A stretch of DNA of 64,000 nt from Mauremys mutica (lineage: Eukaryota; Chordata; Testudines; Geoemydidae): assembly GCF_020497125.1 (NCBI RefSeq), contig NC_059072.1:51308697-51372696 (forward strand), read 5' to 3'. Shown here piece by piece: positions 22,301-34,320 of the stretch. Position numbers and translations under genes: made by a program. The notes beneath the pieces are model-generated. The model saw only the letters and a list, made by a program, of their open reading frames with translations, was not told the DNA's origin and searched no databases. How positions within the stretch are numbered: position 1 is the stretch's first letter; every line of letters starts with the position of its first letter.

Positions 22301-22829
22301 TACCTGCTCTTGATCCTTTCCCAAGCATTTCCTGTCCACTTGGTCCTGAATAGCTTTCATTACATTGACCAGATACAGTATATGTTAATTTCATCTTGAT
22401 GTTTGGCAAAGGTAGAAGCAGCAATACAACCACTGGGGGTGTCTGTCTTGCAGACTCAGGAAGTCTGAAATGCATCAGTTCAAATTTGAAAGGGTATTAT
22501 CACAGCTGTAAAGGCTAGAAACTTTAATTAAAAAAATTAAATTATCCAGAAATCAATGGATTAGGCAACACTGCTCTCCAGGACAGTCTTTCCCATTGTT
22601 TTTTATGAGTGACAAGTGGATTTTTCAAGTTCTGTATTTGGCATTCCATTAACAAATATCACATGCTTTGGTCTTTATGTATTTGAGTCAGCCCACAACT
22701 CCATAATTTTCATGAAACGTCCTTGTTAAACACACTCCCTTTCCCTTCTGCGTAAAAGTTTAATAACAAGGAGCGCGCCTGATTTTTTTTTCAATGGTGT
22801 GATTAACTGCAGTTTAATATCTCTTTCAG

Positions 22830-22913
22830 TGATAGCCAGTTTTCGAGGAACAGTCCCACATGGCTTATCATTGGAGATTGGAGACACAGTTCAAATACTA
22901 GAAAAATGTGATG
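22830..22913 (+). CDS. DOCK4: DOCK4 coding exon (probably exon 2), SH3 domain first part
   Basis: This exon follows a pyrimidine-rich tract and AG (ctctttcag) and ends before the donor GTAAGT. It enters in phase 1, its first two bases completing a valine codon, and leaves one base of a glycine codon. It encodes about residues 13-41, beginning VIASFRGTVPHGLSLEIGD and ending at LEKCD, the first strands of the N-terminal SH3 domain. In the DOCK family this SH3 domain contacts ELMO adaptors and packs against the catalytic DHR-2 domain; DOCK4 is a guanine-nucleotide exchange factor for Rac and Rap GTPases. As I remember them, the residues fit DOCK4 better than DOCK3, which has CSFRGSVPQG here. The exon carrying the start codon is not in the window. 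Confidence 0.93.
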
Positions 22914-23536
22914 GTAAGTACACAGGTTAAAACTCTTGTTTTAATGAATTGTTACTGTGCTGATGTGAATTTGAGTCCCATCACTCTTTGTTTAATTTTA
23001 AAATATAAATGAAGCAAAAATGAACATCTATGCTTGCATGTGTTTAGGCTTGAAAGGATTAGATTTTTTTGTAAGTGTCAGTAAATATTGACTTAACTGT
23101 GCACAAAGAAACCTATGAAAAAGTATTTCCATTGATAAGAATTGGTAACATAATCCCAACTATACATACAAAACGATGAGGTCTATATTAGCTGTTACCA
23201 CTCAAGAAAGAGATCTTGGCGTCATTGTGGATAGTTCTCTGAAAACATCTGCTCAAAGGGTAGCGGTAGTGAAAAAAGCAAACAGAATGTTAGGAGCCAT
23301 TAAGAGAGGGATAGATAAGACAGAAAATATCATAATGACGCTATATAAATCCATGGTACGCCCACACTTTGAAGACTGTGTGCAGTTCTGGTCACCTCAT
23401 CTCAAAAAAACATTAAAATTGTAAACAGTACAGAGAAGGGCAACAAAAATGATTAAGGGTCTGGAACAGCTTCCGTATGAGGAAAGATTAAAAAGACTGG
23501 GACTTTTCAGCTTGGAGAAGAGATGACTAAGAGGTT

Positions 23537-23785
23537 CAGAGGTGAAAGTAAGCCGGTACGATACGGCGTACCAGCAAGAGCCAGTACGCCATGCCGGACC
23601 GCACTGGCTTCTGCCCCAGTTGATTTAAAGGCCCTGGGGCTCCCAGCCACAGCCAATGCCCCAGGGCCTTTAAATCTCGAGCGGTCCCGCCTCTTCTGGT
23701 TGAGGCCACACCTCTTCCAGATGAGGCCACGCCCCCTCAGGACTCTGGCAGTACCGGTAAGTCCTGTAAGTTACTTTCACCCCTG
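23537..23785. mobile_element. Short hAT element inside CR1, CAGRGGTGAAAGTAA ends
   Basis: The terminal repeats CAGAGGTGAAAGTAA and TTACTTTCACCCCTG are inverted copies with one mismatch. Perfect aagaggtt duplications lie at 23529-23536 and 23786-23793. The interior has ccggtac/gtaccgg-type palindromes and ggccctggggc inverted pairs. Non-autonomous. Confidence 0.9.
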
Positions 23786-23803
23786 AAGAGGTTATGATAA
23801 AGG

Positions 23804-23983
23804 CAGGGCCATCCCTAGATCAAATGGTGCCCCAGACGAGGAGAGTCTTCGGTGCCCTCCCTCCATTTGTTAAATTTTTTGAATACCTTATAGCACTCTG
23901 AGTCCAGCGCATCCCAAGCCCCCTAAGCCCAGCACCCCAGGGGGTTGCCTGGGTCCGGTCACCTAACCCTAAATCAGGCGCTG
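23804..23983. mobile_element. Second hAT element inside the same CR1
   Basis: Starts CAGGGCCATCCCTAG and ends AATCAGGCGCTG, with gataaagg (23796-23803) and gatagagg (23984-23991) duplications differing at one base. The CR1 pattern resumes directly with aggtgtataaaatcatgac. The mismatch suggests it is older than its neighbour. Confidence 0.82.
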
Positions 23984-25194
23984 GATAGAGGTGTATAAAA
24001 TCATGACTGGTGTGGAGAAAGTGAATTAAGAAGAATTTACTCCTTTACACAGCACAAGAACCAGGGGTCACCCAATTAAATGAATATGCAGCAGGTTTAA
24101 AGCAAACAAAAGGAAGTACTTCTTCACACAACTCCCAGTCAGCCTGTGGAACTTGACAGAGAGTGTTGTGAAGGCCCAAAGTATAACAAGATTAAAAAAA
24201 AAGAACGATATAAGTTCATGGAGGATAGGTCCATCAATCGCTATTAGTCAAGATGGTCAGGGGTGCATGCTCTGGGTGTCCTTAGCCTCTGATTGCCAGA
24301 AGCTGGGAGTGGATGACGAGGTGGATCATTTGATAATTGCCTGGTCTATTCATTCCTTCTGGAGTACCTGGCACTGGCACTGGCCACTGTCGGAAGACTG
24401 GATACTGGGCTAGATGGACAATTGGTTTGACCCAGTATGACCGTTCTTATGAAATTTGCAGCTAGACAAAGTAAGAAAAATGGTACTTGAGAACTTATCA
24501 GAATTTTATTTTAAGAATATTTACTTTGTATATATTGACATGTAATATTGACAACTTGTGTTTTAATAGTGATAAAGCTTTAACTTTTTGAATCTGTCTG
24601 CTGTCATTAAATAAAAATTCTGACCACCATAAGTTCCCACAACTGTGAAAATTAAAATCAATAAAAATAAAAGAATGCTTAAAACTCATAAATTTTCACA
24701 GTTGCACAAATATTAAATTAACTATCTAAAAATAAGCTTACAAATAAATATTGATATTATCCATCAAAAGTATAATAAACAAAATTAAATTCTGCTAAGC
24801 CTTCATATGTTTCTGTATGTCACAGGAATTCTAATGACTAGGTTTTATCTTTAACTGTATTCCTTTTTGTTTCTTCTCTCTGTTTGTTTAATATCCAGGG
24901 AGAAAAATAATTGTTAAACAGCAGGGAGGTCTCATTGTGGCTTTTCTTTTTGCTCTCATGCTTTTTCCAAGGGAAGCTTGACTTTCAGCAGGAGGCTTTC
25001 AAACTTCATGCCAAATCACAAGTTTAAATCCTAGAGCAGTGTTAAAGATCCCTGACCTACTTCTGTTTTGGAATGGAATAAAATATTTGTCCTGGAATTA
25101 AAAAATATTTTTAGACTTGATTTTAATGTAGCTACAGAACTAGAATAAAGGAAATAAAACTGCATTTCTTTCATAGAATTCCTACGTAAAGTCA

Positions 25195-25355
25195 AGTATC
25201 AGAGGGGTAGCCGTGTTAGTCTAGATCTGTAAAAGCAGCAAAGAGTCCTGCGGCACCTTATAGACTAACAGATGTATTGGAGCATGAGCTTTCGTGGGTG
25301 AATACCCACTTCGTCGGATGCATCAGGTGCCACAGGACTCTTTGCTGCTTTTACC
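25195..25355 (-). mobile_element. Penelope-tail insertion with short fold-back end
   Basis: A minus-strand tail copy (tatcagaggggtagccgtg to cccacttcgtcggatgcat) is followed directly by about 29 bp of plus-strand tail (ggtgccacaggactctttg, ctgctttta). The duplication taaagtca lies on both sides (25187-25194, 25356-25363). This copy keeps CGACGA and a C at the hammerhead cleavage-site position. Confidence 0.8.
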
Positions 25356-25886
25356 TAAAGTCAGTTTTTCAAAGCTGTATTTTTGTTGTTTAAGATAACA
25401 TACATTTGTTAGCATATATGTGGGGGTTTTAAACTGTTGATCTAGTTTGTCACGAGTGATTAATCTTTGTCATAAAATGCATTAAATCTACTGTAGTTAT
25501 TTTGAATTTGGTTCATTAGGATTTTTAGTATAATAATGTAGCTAATAGCCCTAGCCTGGTCAGCATAATCATAGTTCATAATAGCAGTTAATGGTACTGT
25601 CCACCTTTAATATTTGATATGTTGCTTGATACAAAAAGATTAAGGTGCATTGTTGGGGTCATATTTGGAGGATATAGCAGAAAATAACCATGAAGTAAAT
25701 TCAGTTGATACTTTAGCGAGTTAAAAAAATTACTTTTCAATGCACAGAATGTACTCAAAATGACTGTAGTCTATTACACTGTGGTATGTAATAGTCACGT
25801 CAGTCCAAAAGAACAATATAAAACAAGTTTTTGAAAATGGCAATGGTTTACATAGTTAAAAAACCAAAAATGTTATTTCTCCACAG

Positions 25887-25927
25887 GCTGGTACAGAGGA
25901 TTTGCCTTAAAAAACCCAAATATCAAG
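25887..25927 (+). CDS. DOCK4: DOCK4 coding exon (probably exon 3), 41-nt SH3 exon
   Basis: This 41-nt exon lies between the acceptor tctccacag and the donor GTAAAA. Its first two bases complete the glycine codon begun in the previous exon, and it ends in phase 0. It encodes GWYRGFALKNPNIK, about residues 41-54. The WYRG motif holds the conserved tryptophan of the SH3 ligand-binding face. Because it enters in phase 1 and leaves in phase 0, skipping it would shift the frame and destroy the SH3 domain. The donor is weaker than its neighbours (GTAAAA rather than GTAAGT). Frame continuity on both sides makes the call secure despite the small size. Confidence 0.92.
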
Positions 25928-27499
25928 GTAAAAACCCAGATGTTTCTAACTATAGTTTGAATTCTTTGACAGAAATGTGAATTCAGTCAAATGTGTTCAT
26001 AGCTGAGTGTAAGAATATGATATTTACCATTATGGGAATGCCACAGTTTGATAAGATACTATGGTATTTGGTGTTATGTATTTTAAAATCAACATTGACA
26101 GAAGTATCCTTGATCATGGATTATATTTTTTTGAAATGCTCTCATGTTAATACTGTGAGCTCCTTGGATGTCAAGACCTCTTGGCAAAATTAGCTTTTGT
26201 TTAGGCAACATAAGTTAGGGTAGGGGGCTTACGGGAGAGCTAAATGAAAGTATAGAGAGTTAGCTACCATGAATGCATGGTGAAAATAGTGTTGATCAGA
26301 TTCTTTAACTTTAAGTGCAGACTCAGTGTGGCCTCAGAGCCCAGTTAGGTATCATACCTCTTGCAAATGCACATTACATCCATATGACACTTCTTGATGC
26401 TAGTGAAAGTCATAATGCTAGAGTGAGACCTCTTATTCTTTCTGACTTATACTTTTTGGATGAAAATAGGTTCAGAATTAGATTTTGGTGATGTTGGGTT
26501 CTCATTTTTGTATCTTAATCTGTTTTGTAAGACATTCGCAATTACCCTTGCATGGCTTTGGAGTTGTTCTACAGCCTAAAGTGAATATTGATTGCATTTG
26601 ATCATCATGTGCTTACGGTCAGTGTAAGTTTGTACCCTGCCAGATGTGTCAAAAAAAAGTTATGAATGGGATGTCCTAAACACGACTCAAGCTCTGTGAG
26701 GAAATGAGCTAGCCATTTGTGCAGTGTTGTCACCTTTTGTGGATAAAGGTGATTTTCTGAATTTGACCTTGAAAACAAGTCTTCCTGAGGGCAGCATGGC
26801 CTGCTAGTGCTGCTCTGCCAGACCTCTTCACTAGCTACTCTACTATCTGTCTCACAGTGAAATGGGGCACCACCAACTGTTCTTAAACCACAACGGATTT
26901 TATTTTTAAATTTTCCATCGGAACATTTTTTTAAAACTAGCAACGTTGTCCTTTTTGGAAAATTCATCAGGGCTTTCTCTCGCAGTTGTTTCTTTACGTC
27001 AACTTGCCTGCTTTATTTACTGCCCTGCTTGTGAATCACAGTGCTCTGTAAGGAGTGCTTGGTGGTGGTGAATTGCTGCTGCTTTGCTACCAGAGAATAT
27101 AAAAGAATAGTGTATTCTTGAGTAGATCCCAAATAAACAGTGGAGTCATTAAAAACCACTGTGTTTTGAAAATCCATTCCAGATGTCAATTTTAAGATGC
27201 CATAGATAAATGTTGGCCACAGACTATTTGACATTATCCCCTTAAAATAGGACTTAGTAAAAATGGTAACTATCAAAGAGCTATGCTGCAATGTTCTATA
27301 CATTCTATACACATTTTTTGTTTCATATTTGACGTTTCAATCATTTAAATCTATATATACTAAATTGTCACTGATAAAAAGAATCCGCTATACACTGTGC
27401 AAGGTTTTCCCTGAAATGGTTAGCCTAAACTAAGATTCTCTCCTACAGTAGGCAGCTTGTTAAAACTTTGTACATTTATTAAACTATTTTCTCTTTCAG
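25928..27499 (+). other. DOCK4: DOCK4 intron 3
   Basis: A complete 1.6-kb intron. I see no transposon with recognisable ends and no conserved motif. It ends in a good pyrimidine tract before ctctttcag. Confidence 0.85.
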
Positions 27500-27555
27500 G
27501 GTATATTTCCATCCAACTATATCCACCTGAAAAATGCATGTGTTAAGAACAAAGG
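27500..27555 (+). CDS. DOCK4: DOCK4 coding exon (probably exon 4), end of SH3 domain
   Basis: The acceptor is ctctttcag and the donor GTAGGT. The exon starts in phase 0 and leaves two bases of a glycine codon. It encodes GIFPSNYIHLKNACVKNK, about residues 55-72. GIFPSNYI is the typical closing SH3 motif, with the proline and tyrosine that line the binding groove. Human DOCK4, as I recall it, has SSYVHL here, so the differences are conservative. After the tyrosine the chain leaves the SH3 fold and enters the linker to the helical DOCK N-terminal region. Confidence 0.93.
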
Positions 27556-29723
27556 GTAGGTGGTGATTTTGTATTCAGCTATTTAAGGAGGCTGGGGAGA
27601 AGGATCTGAAGTTGTGCAGATTGTTGTAACAAGGCTGCATTTCAGGCAGGATAAAGATATAATTTTCACTGGTATTTAACACTGTAAAACTTCAGCTCAC
27701 TGCCCCAAAGGATTTAAATGAATATCCTTAACCAGCCTGGCACTTTCATTCAGGCTTAAGGTAGAAGTCACTTATTTTAAAAATACATGGAGCAGAAATG
27801 GGGAAATGATTTCTGTGTTGTCTAGCATATGCAGAGAACAATTACTTGTTTTTAACTACTGATGTTAATCAGACTGAGTTTAATAGGCTGGCTCTCTTAT
27901 TTAAACACAGCTTCCTACAGGGTTCTGCATAGAATAGTTTATTAGCCATTGCTGAACATTGCTCATTTTATTTAGGGTGACAGCTGCTTCATGGCAGAAC
28001 TAGGTTGCCATTATTTGAAACAATTTCCTGGCATTCACACACAACTTTGAAAGGGACATTTTCAAGTCAGTGTACGCATTATAAAAAGATTTTACAAATC
28101 TAAAATTAATAGAATTATTTTCATGTTTTTGTTTCTGAATTACAGTGAAACATTTTTTGTTTTAGTTTTGGATGTCTGCTGGTCTATTTTCATTATCGAA
28201 AGCAGAGTTAGTAAAAACCAATAGATTAGAAATTCTTTCAATTAAAAAAAAACCGAATGTGAGTAAAAGAGAGAGACACATTTTGTTTTTTAAGGTGCAA
28301 CTTTTAACTTGACAACATCCCATTTAAAATATCCTGTTTATCAGTGGTTATCATGCCAGCACAGTTTTCTTCTTAGGCGTTTGCACAATTCCTGAACATT
28401 TATTTCCTAGAATTGGCCATCTTTTGCTAGATGCATTAAGAGAGGAAATATTGATTGAAATTAGCAAAAATAATTTGGAATTACTCATCATGGAAGAGTT
28501 CTTGTTTTCAGGGTCCTTTTGAACTGAAAGGACCTGGATAGCATGTATTACACAAATGCTTGAAGGTTTAAAACTACATCTCCCTTATGGGAGGCGAGAA
28601 TAAGGAAGTAAGTAGAAGGTCAAAGCTCCATGACTGGCAAAGAAAATCTTCCTGTTTGGCATCCTCTAACAACTGGAAACCTGGTCAGGACAAGTGCAAT
28701 TGAATTCCTTATTGCAGTTGAATAAACCACTGTCTGTACATTTCTAAATTACTATGCTGTCTCTGCCCAGCCAGTTAAGCCATTCAGTAGGGCTGGTTGA
28801 AAATTTTCCACTGAAATTGTTTGTAGACAGAAAATAGGGTGTTTGACAAAATAAAACTCTTTGTTGAAAGTGCACAAAAATGGCTTTGTGTGGAAAATTT
28901 CAGCTGCTTCATGCCCCAATTTTCCTTATGGGCTCTGTTCTGTAGCCAAATTACCTCTCCCATGATGCTCTGTGGCCAGGGAATCACATGGTGCTCCACA
29001 ACAACTCAACAAAAGGGGAGACTGTGATGTATCATGGGAGATATAGTTCAGCCAAGAAGCCAGGCCTTAGTTAACTATTTATTGCAAACAGCTTCCTCCT
29101 CCTCCAGATTAGACCTGATCCTCCACTGTGTGTGCTGTTTTTACATCTGTGTAACTCTGAACAAATGGAGCAGCACTAGTGTAAAATCAGTGCAACACAA
29201 TGGAGGATTTTGGCCACAGACTTTGACTTATACATTTTCCTAGCCAGTGCAAAAATGCCACAACCCCTGTTTCTATACTGAACAACCTTGCTAGCTTTCT
29301 TTCTTGAGTCCTTGCTTCCATTCTATCCCCTCTTTTTATAGGAATTGCATTTCTGAAGTCATTTACATAAACAGAAGTAAAAAATAAAAAAGGGACATGT
29401 TCACTTGTTTAGACACTAAATTTTAGTAGCACCAACAAACTTTCCTTTTAGTTGAATAGATATATATACAAACGTGCTTGAAATAATTGTATTGGTATAA
29501 AGCTATGGGTGAAATCCTGCCCCCTTTGAAGACAAAATGGCAAAACTCCCATGACTTCAATGGGACCAGCACATCACCCTCTGGTTTTTTTTCCAAGTAA
29601 AAAGAAAGAAGTCCCATGGAGGTTAATAAATATCAACAGTGGGAAGAGAGAGATTTTATGTTAGCAACAACAGTGTAGTTTATATTATTTGTATAATGCC
29701 ATATATTCTTCTGGATGCCACAG
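27556..29723 (+). other. DOCK4: DOCK4 intron 4
   Basis: A complete 2.2-kb intron. Around 28790-29060 there are repeat-like phrases (ccatgatgc and catgggagatatag in inverted relation) that I associate with a dispersed sauropsid repeat but cannot name. A short palindromic fragment with acttcaatgggacc lies near 29512-29575. The rest shows nothing recognisable. Confidence 0.8.
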
Positions 29724-29820
29724 GCAGTTTGAAATGGTTATTCCAACAGAAGACTCCGTTATCACAGAGATGACATCAACTTTAAGAGACTGGGGGACCA
29801 TGTGGAAACAACTTTATGTG
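29724..29820 (+). CDS. DOCK4: DOCK4 coding exon (probably exon 5), start of DOCK N-terminal region
   Basis: The 97-nt exon follows gatgccacag and ends at the donor GTAAAT. Its first base completes the glycine codon from the previous exon, and it ends in phase 0 after a valine. It encodes about residues 73-105: QFEMVIPTEDSVITEMTSTL, then RDWGTMWKQLYV. In DOCK-A/B proteins this stretch lies between the SH3 domain and the C2-like DHR-1 domain and helps form the ELMO-binding surface. The protein is almost identical to human DOCK4 as I recall it, in contrast to the unconstrained intron around it. Confidence 0.94.
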
Positions 29821-31079
29821 GTAAATACTATATATTGCCTCGCTTGAATGCAGTTTAAAATAGTTTCTGTCAGCTTACAAATAATAAAAGAAAGTGGTTT
29901 GTATTTAAGAAAAAACAAAAGGAAAAAAGTATTCTTCCAAAGATCATATTGCCCCCGCCCCTCACAGGATTTATTTAAACCTCTTTTTTTAATTCCCCCA
30001 ATGTTGTTTTTTTTTAATCCAATATTATGGTTTTCTGCCAGAGGCTAACTAGGACATCCGTTCACTGTGTAATTGATAGTAACATAGAAGAATAAATGGG
30101 AATGGCTTAGTTTGTTATCAAAATCTAGATTTAAAAATGGTACGATTTGGGAGCTGTGACTGCAGAAATCCGAATGATAATATTAGCATGGCTATTAAAA
30201 GACAAAGACCAAAAAGAGATCAAGAAGATGATGATCAAATGGTTCTTTTTAAATATAAACAATCAGAAGCTACAAGCAATAAGGTAAAGGAAATAATGTA
30301 GAACATAGTAACAACCAGAAGGTAACATGAAAGAACTGCAGTTTCAGTCCATAATATTAATCAAACAAGAAAGTAAAGTGCCACAGTTAGTTGCAGCTAT
30401 TGTAGGTGGGGAAAGAGTGGAAAAAGACTTTTCCAAAATCTGACACCTTTATAGTAGCTGTGGCTTTGATTTGACTTAGCTTTTGGAATGGTAGGTTACA
30501 TTTTTGCAAAGATTGTTTTAAAATAAAATTTTTTTGATGGGCAAAAAGTCAAGTACCCACAAGCCTGACCTTTGAACCTCTTTTGAAAGAAATGCTGAAC
30601 AGCCAGGGGAAGGAAAGCAGCTTGATACTTAGGTAAAAAGTAAGATAAAATATGTTGCACAAAGTAAAAGTGTGATTCCCGAGCTGAAACAATGACCTGT
30701 TGCCAGACAGAAGAAAGATTTTAAAATGCAACTACTGAAGTTGTCAGTAACATAATAAGTATGGCATATAAGCTAGTTTTAAAAATATTGGCAGGATGGG
30801 AGAGAACAGCTTTTATTTTGGCTTACTGTACCTTTTACTTTATTCTTAGCAAGGACAATTTTTTTGTTGCTTGAATCAATTTGCCTTGTTTATACTTAAA
30901 ACCCTGCAAACTCAGCATGGGTCAGCCTGTGATCTGAGAAGCCCTACTATCCTGTTTGCAAGGCTTGCAAAGAAACCAACCCCTGTAAATTAACTTGGAG
31001 GTCTGATTATAGATTGCGTCCAGCCTCCAAAGAGGGCATCCATTCTCACTTACCTCAGCACCTCCTGAGTAGAGCCCAA

Positions 31080-31245
31080 ATTCAGCAAAGCATTGACTTA
31101 AGGCCATCCCTATTCAGCATCACACCTAAACATCTGCTTAAGTCCCATTAAAGTCAATGGTGCTTAAGTTAACATGCCCAAAGCTAAGCATGTGTATAAG
31201 AGTTTCGCTAAATAGGGATAAATGTGTTCTGATGTGAGGTCTAAT
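31080..31245. repeat. Imperfect palindromic repeat (cattaaagtcaatgg core)
   Basis: The phrases gcaaagcattgacttaag, aagtcccattaaagtcaatg and aagctaagcatgtg repeat in inverted form, and the unit ends gctaaatagggat against ccctattcagc at its start. This is a dispersed amniote-type palindrome. No duplication was identified. Confidence 0.5.
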
Positions 31246-31437
31246 TCAGGAGGATTGTAAAAGGTGAAATCACAGCACTACTTGTGGAAAGGAGGCTGAT
31301 TAAAAGTTATTTCCCATGGATTCACAAAAACTTGTAATTGTGACCACCCTCCATCCGTTTCTATAAAATCTATTGAACCTTTACTACTGAAAGTTTGGAG
31401 AGAAAAAAATCTGAAAAGGAGTTTTAAAGTTATAGTG

Positions 31438-31748
31438 CAGGGGTAGGCAACCTATGGCATGTGTGCCAAAGGCGGCACACAAGCTGATTTTCAGTAGCAC
31501 TCACACTGCCCGGGTCCTGGCCATCGGTCCGGGGGGCTCTGCATTTTAATTTAATTTTAAATGAAGCTTCTTAAACATTTTAAAAACCTTATTTACTTTA
31601 CATACAACAATAGTTTAGTTATATATTATAGACTTGTAGAAAGAGACCTTCTAAAAACATTAAAATGTATTACTGGCACGCAAAACCTTAAATTAGAGTG
31701 AATAAATGAAGACTCGGCACACCACTTCTGAAAGGTTGCCAACCCCTG
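31438..31748. mobile_element. hAT element, CAGGGGTAGGCAACCT ends
   Basis: The ends CAGGGGTAGGCAACCT and AGGTTGCCAACCCCTG are inverted with one mismatch. Perfect ttatagtg duplications are at 31430-31437 and 31749-31756. The interior has an AT-rich part and the gtgtgccaaaggcggcac palindrome. Non-autonomous. Confidence 0.9.
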
Positions 31749-32163
31749 TTATAGTGTTTCAAGGATTTGGTTCATGCTTCCAAAATGCCTTCTTCTACAA
31801 ACTCCAAATTCGCTTTGTTGAGCAAAAGTACCATTTTAATACTTTGATGATTGGGTAGCAGAGGATTAGTGGGAGCTATTCAAAGTTGTATATGATTTAA
31901 AGAGCTTGTGATAGGATGTACATACACAAGGCTAAAGTAGGCAGGGTTTAGGTTTGCTAGGGGTTCGTTAGAGCTAGGGCATAAAAAAGAGGCTAAAGGA
32001 GAGTTTCTAAAGGGAAGAGGAAGTGTACTCTGTCCCCGGGTCCAGGGAGGAAACACTATTATGTCCCAGACCAGGAAGCAAGGAGAATTTGGGAAATTGA
32101 CTGTCATGTTTAAGCAGAAGGAATATATTGCTTGTTGGGGATGGTTTAAGATAGAGACTATTT

Positions 32164-32504
32164 CAGGGGTGGCCAAACTGTGGCTTGTGAGCCACATGTG
32201 GCTCTTTTACCATTAAAGTGTGGCTTGCGGAGCCCCCCAACTCTCCCCATTCCCCACCTACCAGATGGGGGTGGGGGGACAACTTGGGACCATTGCCTTG
32301 CAGTGGAGTAGTGTAGGTGTAGGGACGTCTCCCCATGGGGAGGGGGATCTCAAGGCTTCAGCAGGAGCGGTGCTGAAGCCACAACCCCTGTCAGGCGCCT
32401 CCCACAGGGCTGAAGCCATGAGCCCTGGCAGGTGTGCCCCAGCTCTCGAACGTCTTCAAATTGTCATATGTGGCTCAGAGGGTCAGTAAGTTTGGCCGCC
32501 CCTG
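32164..32504. mobile_element. hAT element, CAGGGGYGGCCAAACT ends
   Basis: The ends CAGGGGTGGCCAAACTGTGG and AGTTTGGCCGCCCCTG are inverted copies. Perfect gactattt duplications are at 32156-32163 and 32505-32512. The ends are related to those of 8598-9260. No transposase. Confidence 0.9.
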
Positions 32505-34248
32505 GACTATTTGGTTTTTCCCTTATTTGAAGCAAACTATCTTTTGTTGCTATTTCTGGACCAAGCTGAAGAAGGCTTCAGTCCTGACACTGCATGTATT
32601 CAGCCAGGCCAAGGAATTGCTCTGGGCAGGGATGCCTGTGACATAGTGGCCATGAACAACACATAGTTTCTTTTTTCCTTGTTTTATTTCCCTTTCCTGA
32701 TACCTGCAGTTATGGCCCAGCCATGTTAGTAATGGTTTTTAAATCTATAAACAGTAATGTTTTATAAACATTAAGAAAATTGACTGAAAGGGGGACAGGG
32801 GAGTGGAAGGGACATGGACCCATTCTTCCCTGACTACAAATGTGGGGATTCTGGAGAGGTGGGCAGGACTTATGGAGCATGGAGAGGGGGAACTATAGGG
32901 CATAGCGGATTGGCATTGAGAGAGGCAGGGAACACCAGGACATAGAGACAGAGGACCATAGATAGATGCAGCCTTTTTATCCACATTAAAAGGTTTGTAG
33001 ATACACAAAACTGATAGAAGCCCTCCACTTTGATCATTCCCTCCACCATTCTTAATCCTATACTCTACCCAGTTTGAATTTTCTTTTCTTCCCTCCCATC
33101 ACCTTTTATGAACGCAATAAGTAGAAGAAGGAATGCCACTTTGGGCCTTATTGATCTGTCAGACCAGGGCTCTCCACCTGCAGACACTACACACAAACTC
33201 CATTTAAATTTCAGGACTTTGTTTTTTAAAAAAGGGAACTTTCCCCCAAAGTTTGTTAGAAAGAGATAAGGCATTTACCTAGCATATCCCCAGAATTACA
33301 TTTTCTTTGTGACAGTTCCACAGCTTTATAAAACTCAAATGTTGAATCTGGAAATGATCGATTAAGGGCTCCAGCCAGTGGTCCATCATCAACTATTGCC
33401 AGGTCTAATTTACGTAACCCACCCACCATTAATTATGCCCCCTATAATTAGGTAAAATATAAGCAACGGTCAAAATAACAAATTACTAGTACATCATAAA
33501 ATCCAATTTCCTATCTAAAGGATACACTTCTAACATGCCTTACTATTAACATGTTCATATGTGGTATTCCAGTAAACTACGTTATAATGTTGACTGCAAA
33601 AAAGAACTATATGAGTTAGTTACTACATAATATAGTTATAAGTATGAACTTGAAGGGTCTTGCATACACTTAAACATCATATAATCCACAGACTTTATAG
33701 CACTAAACAAAAGTAATCATGCTATTTCTGTGAGTAAAATATTCTTCTACTGCACCCACACATCAGTGAGAGAATTTATACAACTGACCAATCTGAATGT
33801 TTCCTGGAACTATGTTCCTTTCACAATCTTTGCATGCTAAACTTAAATTCAACAATGTATGTCTAACAGCATATTTTTCAATGCAGAACAAAATAAGGGG
33901 CAAGCTTAAGATACATTGGGTCATATTGAATCATAGAATATTAGGGGAATTGACTGGATCCCTTAATTGTTCATTGCTAGACTTAACTTTTACATTTTAT
34001 TTTTACTAAGGGACCTTATTTCCAAACAGTGCTGAGTATCTGCCCTCTGAAACCCAGATCCCTTTAAGATATCTCCAGCTGGACACTTAAAAATAGAGAT
34101 GTGCAAAATCACTAGTGATTTTTAGAAAATTTAGACCAGAGAGGACAAAATTTAGAGGACAAAATTGTTTCTGTAGACATCTTCTACGCAGGTTGCATGG
34201 CATTTCAGTGTTTTGTTGTGGTTAGCACAGACCAGATATGAAGAGAGA

Positions 34249-34320
34249 GGGCCTGATCCAAAGCCTGTTGAAGTTAATGGAAAGACTGCTCTTGACTTAA
34301 GTGTTTTGAATCAGATCTGT
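34249..34320. repeat. Short imperfect palindrome, cctgatccaaa...ttgaatcagatc
   Basis: Complementary ends (gggcctgatccaaa and ttttgaatcagatct) surround gttgaagttaatggaaag and gctcttgacttaag. Similar units lie at 43828-43905 and 51441-51520. Ancient dispersed element. Confidence 0.5.

Larger units (their letters stand above)
1..22829 (+). other. DOCK4: DOCK4 intron 1, 3' part (partial)
   Basis: No host coding exon is seen here, and the acceptor at 22828-22829 closes the intron. Repeats occupy much of 1-17465 and are listed separately. Stretches where I recognise nothing beyond ordinary AT-rich intron are 46-540, 1174-2212, 2426-2940, 8378-8589, 9269-9910, 9996-11362, 11956-13857, 15389-15640, 16348-16494, 16681-17070 and 17466-22829. 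The last of these, over 5 kb, is free of clear insertions apart from a small palindromic fragment near 19280-19385 and simple repeats. A large first intron is usual for DOCK4. Confidence 0.8.
23135..24451 (+). mobile_element. CR1 LINE 3' end, split by two hAT elements
   Basis: The left part encodes the C-terminal CR1 reverse transcriptase pattern: ERDLGVIVDSSLKTSAQ, KKANRMLGAIKRGIDK, YKSMVRPHFEDCVQFWS. It stops at 23422. The 3' untranslated part ends gacccagtatgaccgttctt atg, the usual CR1 tail. Insertions at 23537-23785 and 23804-23983 interrupt it about 20 bp apart. Removing them leaves a continuous CR1 pattern, so the CR1 is older than both. It is 5'-truncated. Confidence 0.88.
22914..25886 (+). 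other. DOCK4: DOCK4 intron 2
   Basis: A complete intron of about 3 kb from GTAAGT to CACAG. Its left half is a CR1 LINE 3' end interrupted by two hAT elements. A fold-back Penelope-tail insertion lies at 25195-25355. I recognise nothing in 24452-25186 or 25364-25886, which are AT-rich. Confidence 0.85.
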
